From NCBI GenBank assembly GCA_947584125.1, contig CANPWI010000084.1:1-6009 (forward strand): DNA of 6,009 nt. Reading direction: 5' to 3'. The DNA is from an uncultured Clostridia bacterium (lineage in GTDB: Bacteria; Bacillota; Clostridia; TANB77; CAG-508). Below, one piece after another: positions 4,663-6,009 of the stretch. The position numbers were made by a program, and so were the translations under genes. How positions within the stretch are numbered: the stretch's first letter is position 1; each line of letters begins with the position of its first letter. A model generated the notes under the pieces. The model saw nothing but the letters and a program-made list of their open reading frames with translations, was not told where the DNA came from and made no database searches.

Positions 4663-5544
4663 ATGTCAGATTTAATTGTAGTTGAAAGAAAACTAAATAA
4701 AGTAAAAGTTGCAGTATGTAGTATAATTTTTGTGTTAATAATATTAATAATTGTAGGATTATGTATTTTTTTTCATAATAAAAATAAAGAAAATCCACAA
4801 GAAGAAATTGTTAATGAGGTAGAAGAAATTGAAGAACAACCACAACAAGAAGTAGTAGAAACAGAAGAAAATACTAAAAATCCTGTACTTACTGAAGAAG
4901 GAAAACAAAATGTAAAAAATATATATCATTTAGAGGGAAAAAATGCATATATAACATTTGATGATGGTCCATCTAAAACAGTAACCCCTCTTATACTTGA
5001 ATTTTTAAAGCAAAACAATATTCCAGCAACTTTTTTCTTATTAGGTAGTAGAGTGGAGTTATATCCAGAAATTGTTAAACAAGAATATGATGAAGGACAT
5101 TATATTGCAAATCATGGATATTCACATGTTTATTCAAGTATATATCAAAATTCAGATACAGTAATAGAGGAATTTGAGAAAACTGAAAATGCTATAAAAA
5201 ATGCTTTACAAAATCCAGATTACAATAGTCATTTATTTAGGTTTCCAGGAGGATCTGTTGGAGGAAAATACCAAAATATAAAACAAGAAGCTATAGCTAA
5301 GCTAGAAGAAAAAAATATTGCCTATGTAGATTGGAATGCACTTACAAATGATTCAGTTGGTAGTCCAACAAAAGAGAAAATGATGCAAGACCTTAAAGCA
5401 ACTGTTGGTCAAAAAAGTAATGTAGTAATATTAATGCATGATGCAGGAGATAAAATACTAACTTATGAATTATTACCAGAAATAATTGATTTTTTATCAA
5501 GTCAAGGGTATACATTTAAGAATTTTTATAATATAATAAAATAA
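4663..5544 (+). CDS. Membrane-anchored NodB-type polysaccharide deacetylase (probable peptidoglycan deacetylase)
   Basis: The 293-residue protein has a short basic cytosolic start, one membrane helix at about residues 14-37, an acidic Glu/Gln/Val-rich linker at 43-70, and an extracellular NodB domain from about 93. Carbohydrate esterase family 4 motifs are complete: TFDDGPS at 98-104 (D100 base, D101 metal), HGYSH at 151-155 (H151 and H155 metal), RFPGG at 193-197, DWN at 223-225, and LMHD with H259. Such enzymes remove acetyl groups from N-acetylated sugars, usually GlcNAc or MurNAc of peptidoglycan, giving lysozyme resistance or steering sporulation; the substrate here is inferred. No cleavage site follows the helix, so it is probably an N-terminal anchor. 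AAAGGTG at 4649-4655, 7 nt from the ATG, supports the start. It probably shares a transcript with the DUF4116 gene upstream. The aldolase downstream starts after 25 bp. Confidence 0.93.
   Translation: MSDLIVVERKLNKVKVAVCSIIFVLIILIIVGLCIFFHNKNKENPQEEIVNEVEEIEEQPQQEVVETEENTKNPVLTEEGKQNVKNIYHLEGKNAYITFDDGPSKTVTPLILEFLKQNNIPATFFLLGSRVELYPEIVKQEYDEGHYIANHGYSHVYSSIYQNSDTVIEEFEKTENAIKNALQNPDYNSHLFRFPGGSVGGKYQNIKQEAIAKLEEKNIAYVDWNALTNDSVGSPTKEKMMQDLKATVGQKSNVVILMHDAGDKILTYELLPEIIDFLSSQGYTFKNFYNIIK
5486..5514 (+). promoter_or_regulatory. Weak candidate promoter for the aldolase gene
   Basis: TTGATT (5486-5491) and TATACA (5509-5514), 17 bp apart, lie inside the end of the deacetylase gene, and a perfect TATAAT without a matching -35 lies at 5527-5532. 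Glycolytic aldolase genes often have their own promoter, but neither candidate is compelling, and cotranscription with the deacetylase remains possible because no terminator separates them. Confidence 0.25.
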
Positions 5545-5569
5545 ATTTAAAATTAGGAGGAGATTTATT

Positions 5570-6009
5570 ATGGCATTAGTAACGACAAAAGAAATGTTTG
5601 AAAAATCTATGAAGGAAGGATATGCAATAGGTGCTTTTAATGTAAACAACATGGAAATAATACAAGCAATTGTAGATGCTGCTGCAAGACAAAAATCACC
5701 AGTTATTTTACAAGCATCATCAAGTGCTATAAAATATGCAAGAATAAATTATTTAATGAAAATGGTACAAGCAGCAATAGAAGAACACCCAGAAATTCCA
5801 GTTGCAATACATTTAGACCATGGACCAGACTTTGAAACTTGTAAAATGTGTATAGATGCAGGATTTACATCTGTTATGATAGATGGTTCAAAATATGATT
5901 TTGAAGAAAATGTTGCAATAACAAAAAAAGTTGTAGATTATGCACATTCAAAAGGAGTAGTAGTTGAAGCTGAACTTGGAAAACTTGCAGGAGTTGAAGA
6001 TGATGTTAA
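5570..6009 (+). CDS. fba: Class II fructose-1,6-bisphosphate aldolase, N-terminal part (runs off right edge)
   Basis: The enzyme splits fructose 1,6-bisphosphate into dihydroxyacetone phosphate and glyceraldehyde 3-phosphate in glycolysis, and does the reverse in gluconeogenesis. The first 146 residues are present, about half of a usual 280-310-residue protein. Class II (zinc-dependent) features are clear: the GAFNVNNME segment at 21-29, IHLDHG at 80-85 with catalytic D83 and zinc ligand H84, SVMIDGSKYDFEENV at 101-115, and VEAELGKLAG at 132-141 with E135 as a metal-site residue. Compact spacing suggests the class IIB type common in Firmicutes; tagatose-bisphosphate aldolase is a close relative and cannot be fully excluded on half a sequence. 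A strong AGGAGGAG site at 5555-5562, 7 nt from the ATG, suggests high translation. It follows the deacetylase gene by 25 bp. Confidence 0.94.
   Translation, partial: MALVTTKEMFEKSMKEGYAIGAFNVNNMEIIQAIVDAAARQKSPVILQASSSAIKYARINYLMKMVQAAIEEHPEIPVAIHLDHGPDFETCKMCIDAGFTSVMIDGSKYDFEENVAITKKVVDYAHSKGVVVEAELGKLAGVEDDV

Overview
This 6,009-base window is very AT-rich, with runs of A/T in every intergenic gap. Its genes use strong AGGAGG-type ribosome binding sites, mostly TAA stops, and TTGxxx/TATAAT-like promoters. With a reverse-type rubrerythrin, a class II aldolase and short DprA, this suggests a low-GC strict anaerobe of the Firmicutes, probably a Clostridia-class gut or sediment organism. That placement is inferred from gene content and composition; no RNA gene or other taxonomic marker is present.

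Layout from left to right. (1) Positions 3-362 on the minus strand hold the N-terminal part of an unrecognised multi-pass membrane protein that runs off the left edge. (2) A 225-bp divergent promoter region separates it from yqeK (588-1145, plus), an HD-domain dinucleoside tetraphosphate hydrolase. (3) A hairpin over the yqeK stop codon serves two convergent genes, the second being a small zinc-ribbon protein on the minus strand (1178-1444) that resembles the flagellar-operon protein YvyF. (4) A 201-bp divergent region carries promoters in both directions and two repeat structures that could be operators. (5) An apparent two-gene operon follows, reverse rubrerythrin (1646-2200) then folD (2237-3082), ended by a strong intrinsic terminator (3091-3120). 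(6) dprA starts only 22 bp after that terminator. (7) A new promoter near 4047-4075 probably drives a DUF4116 repeat protein (about 4113-4643) and a membrane-anchored NodB-type polysaccharide deacetylase (4663-5544). (8) A class II fructose-bisphosphate aldolase begins at 5570 and runs off the right edge.

Most of this is housekeeping: oxidative and peroxide defence (rubrerythrin), one-carbon folate metabolism (folD), nucleotide clean-up (yqeK), DNA uptake and recombination (dprA), cell-wall modification (deacetylase) and glycolysis (fba). No insertion sequence, CRISPR array, prophage, tRNA or rRNA was seen. The parts without a ready explanation are the DUF4116 gene with six exact 25-residue repeats beside the deacetylase, the YvyF-like protein away from flagellar genes, the inverted repeat over the rubrerythrin promoter, and the lack of room for a promoter between the folD terminator and dprA. 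I found no clear case for a wholly new multi-gene system. No stretch longer than 300 bases lacks a gene.
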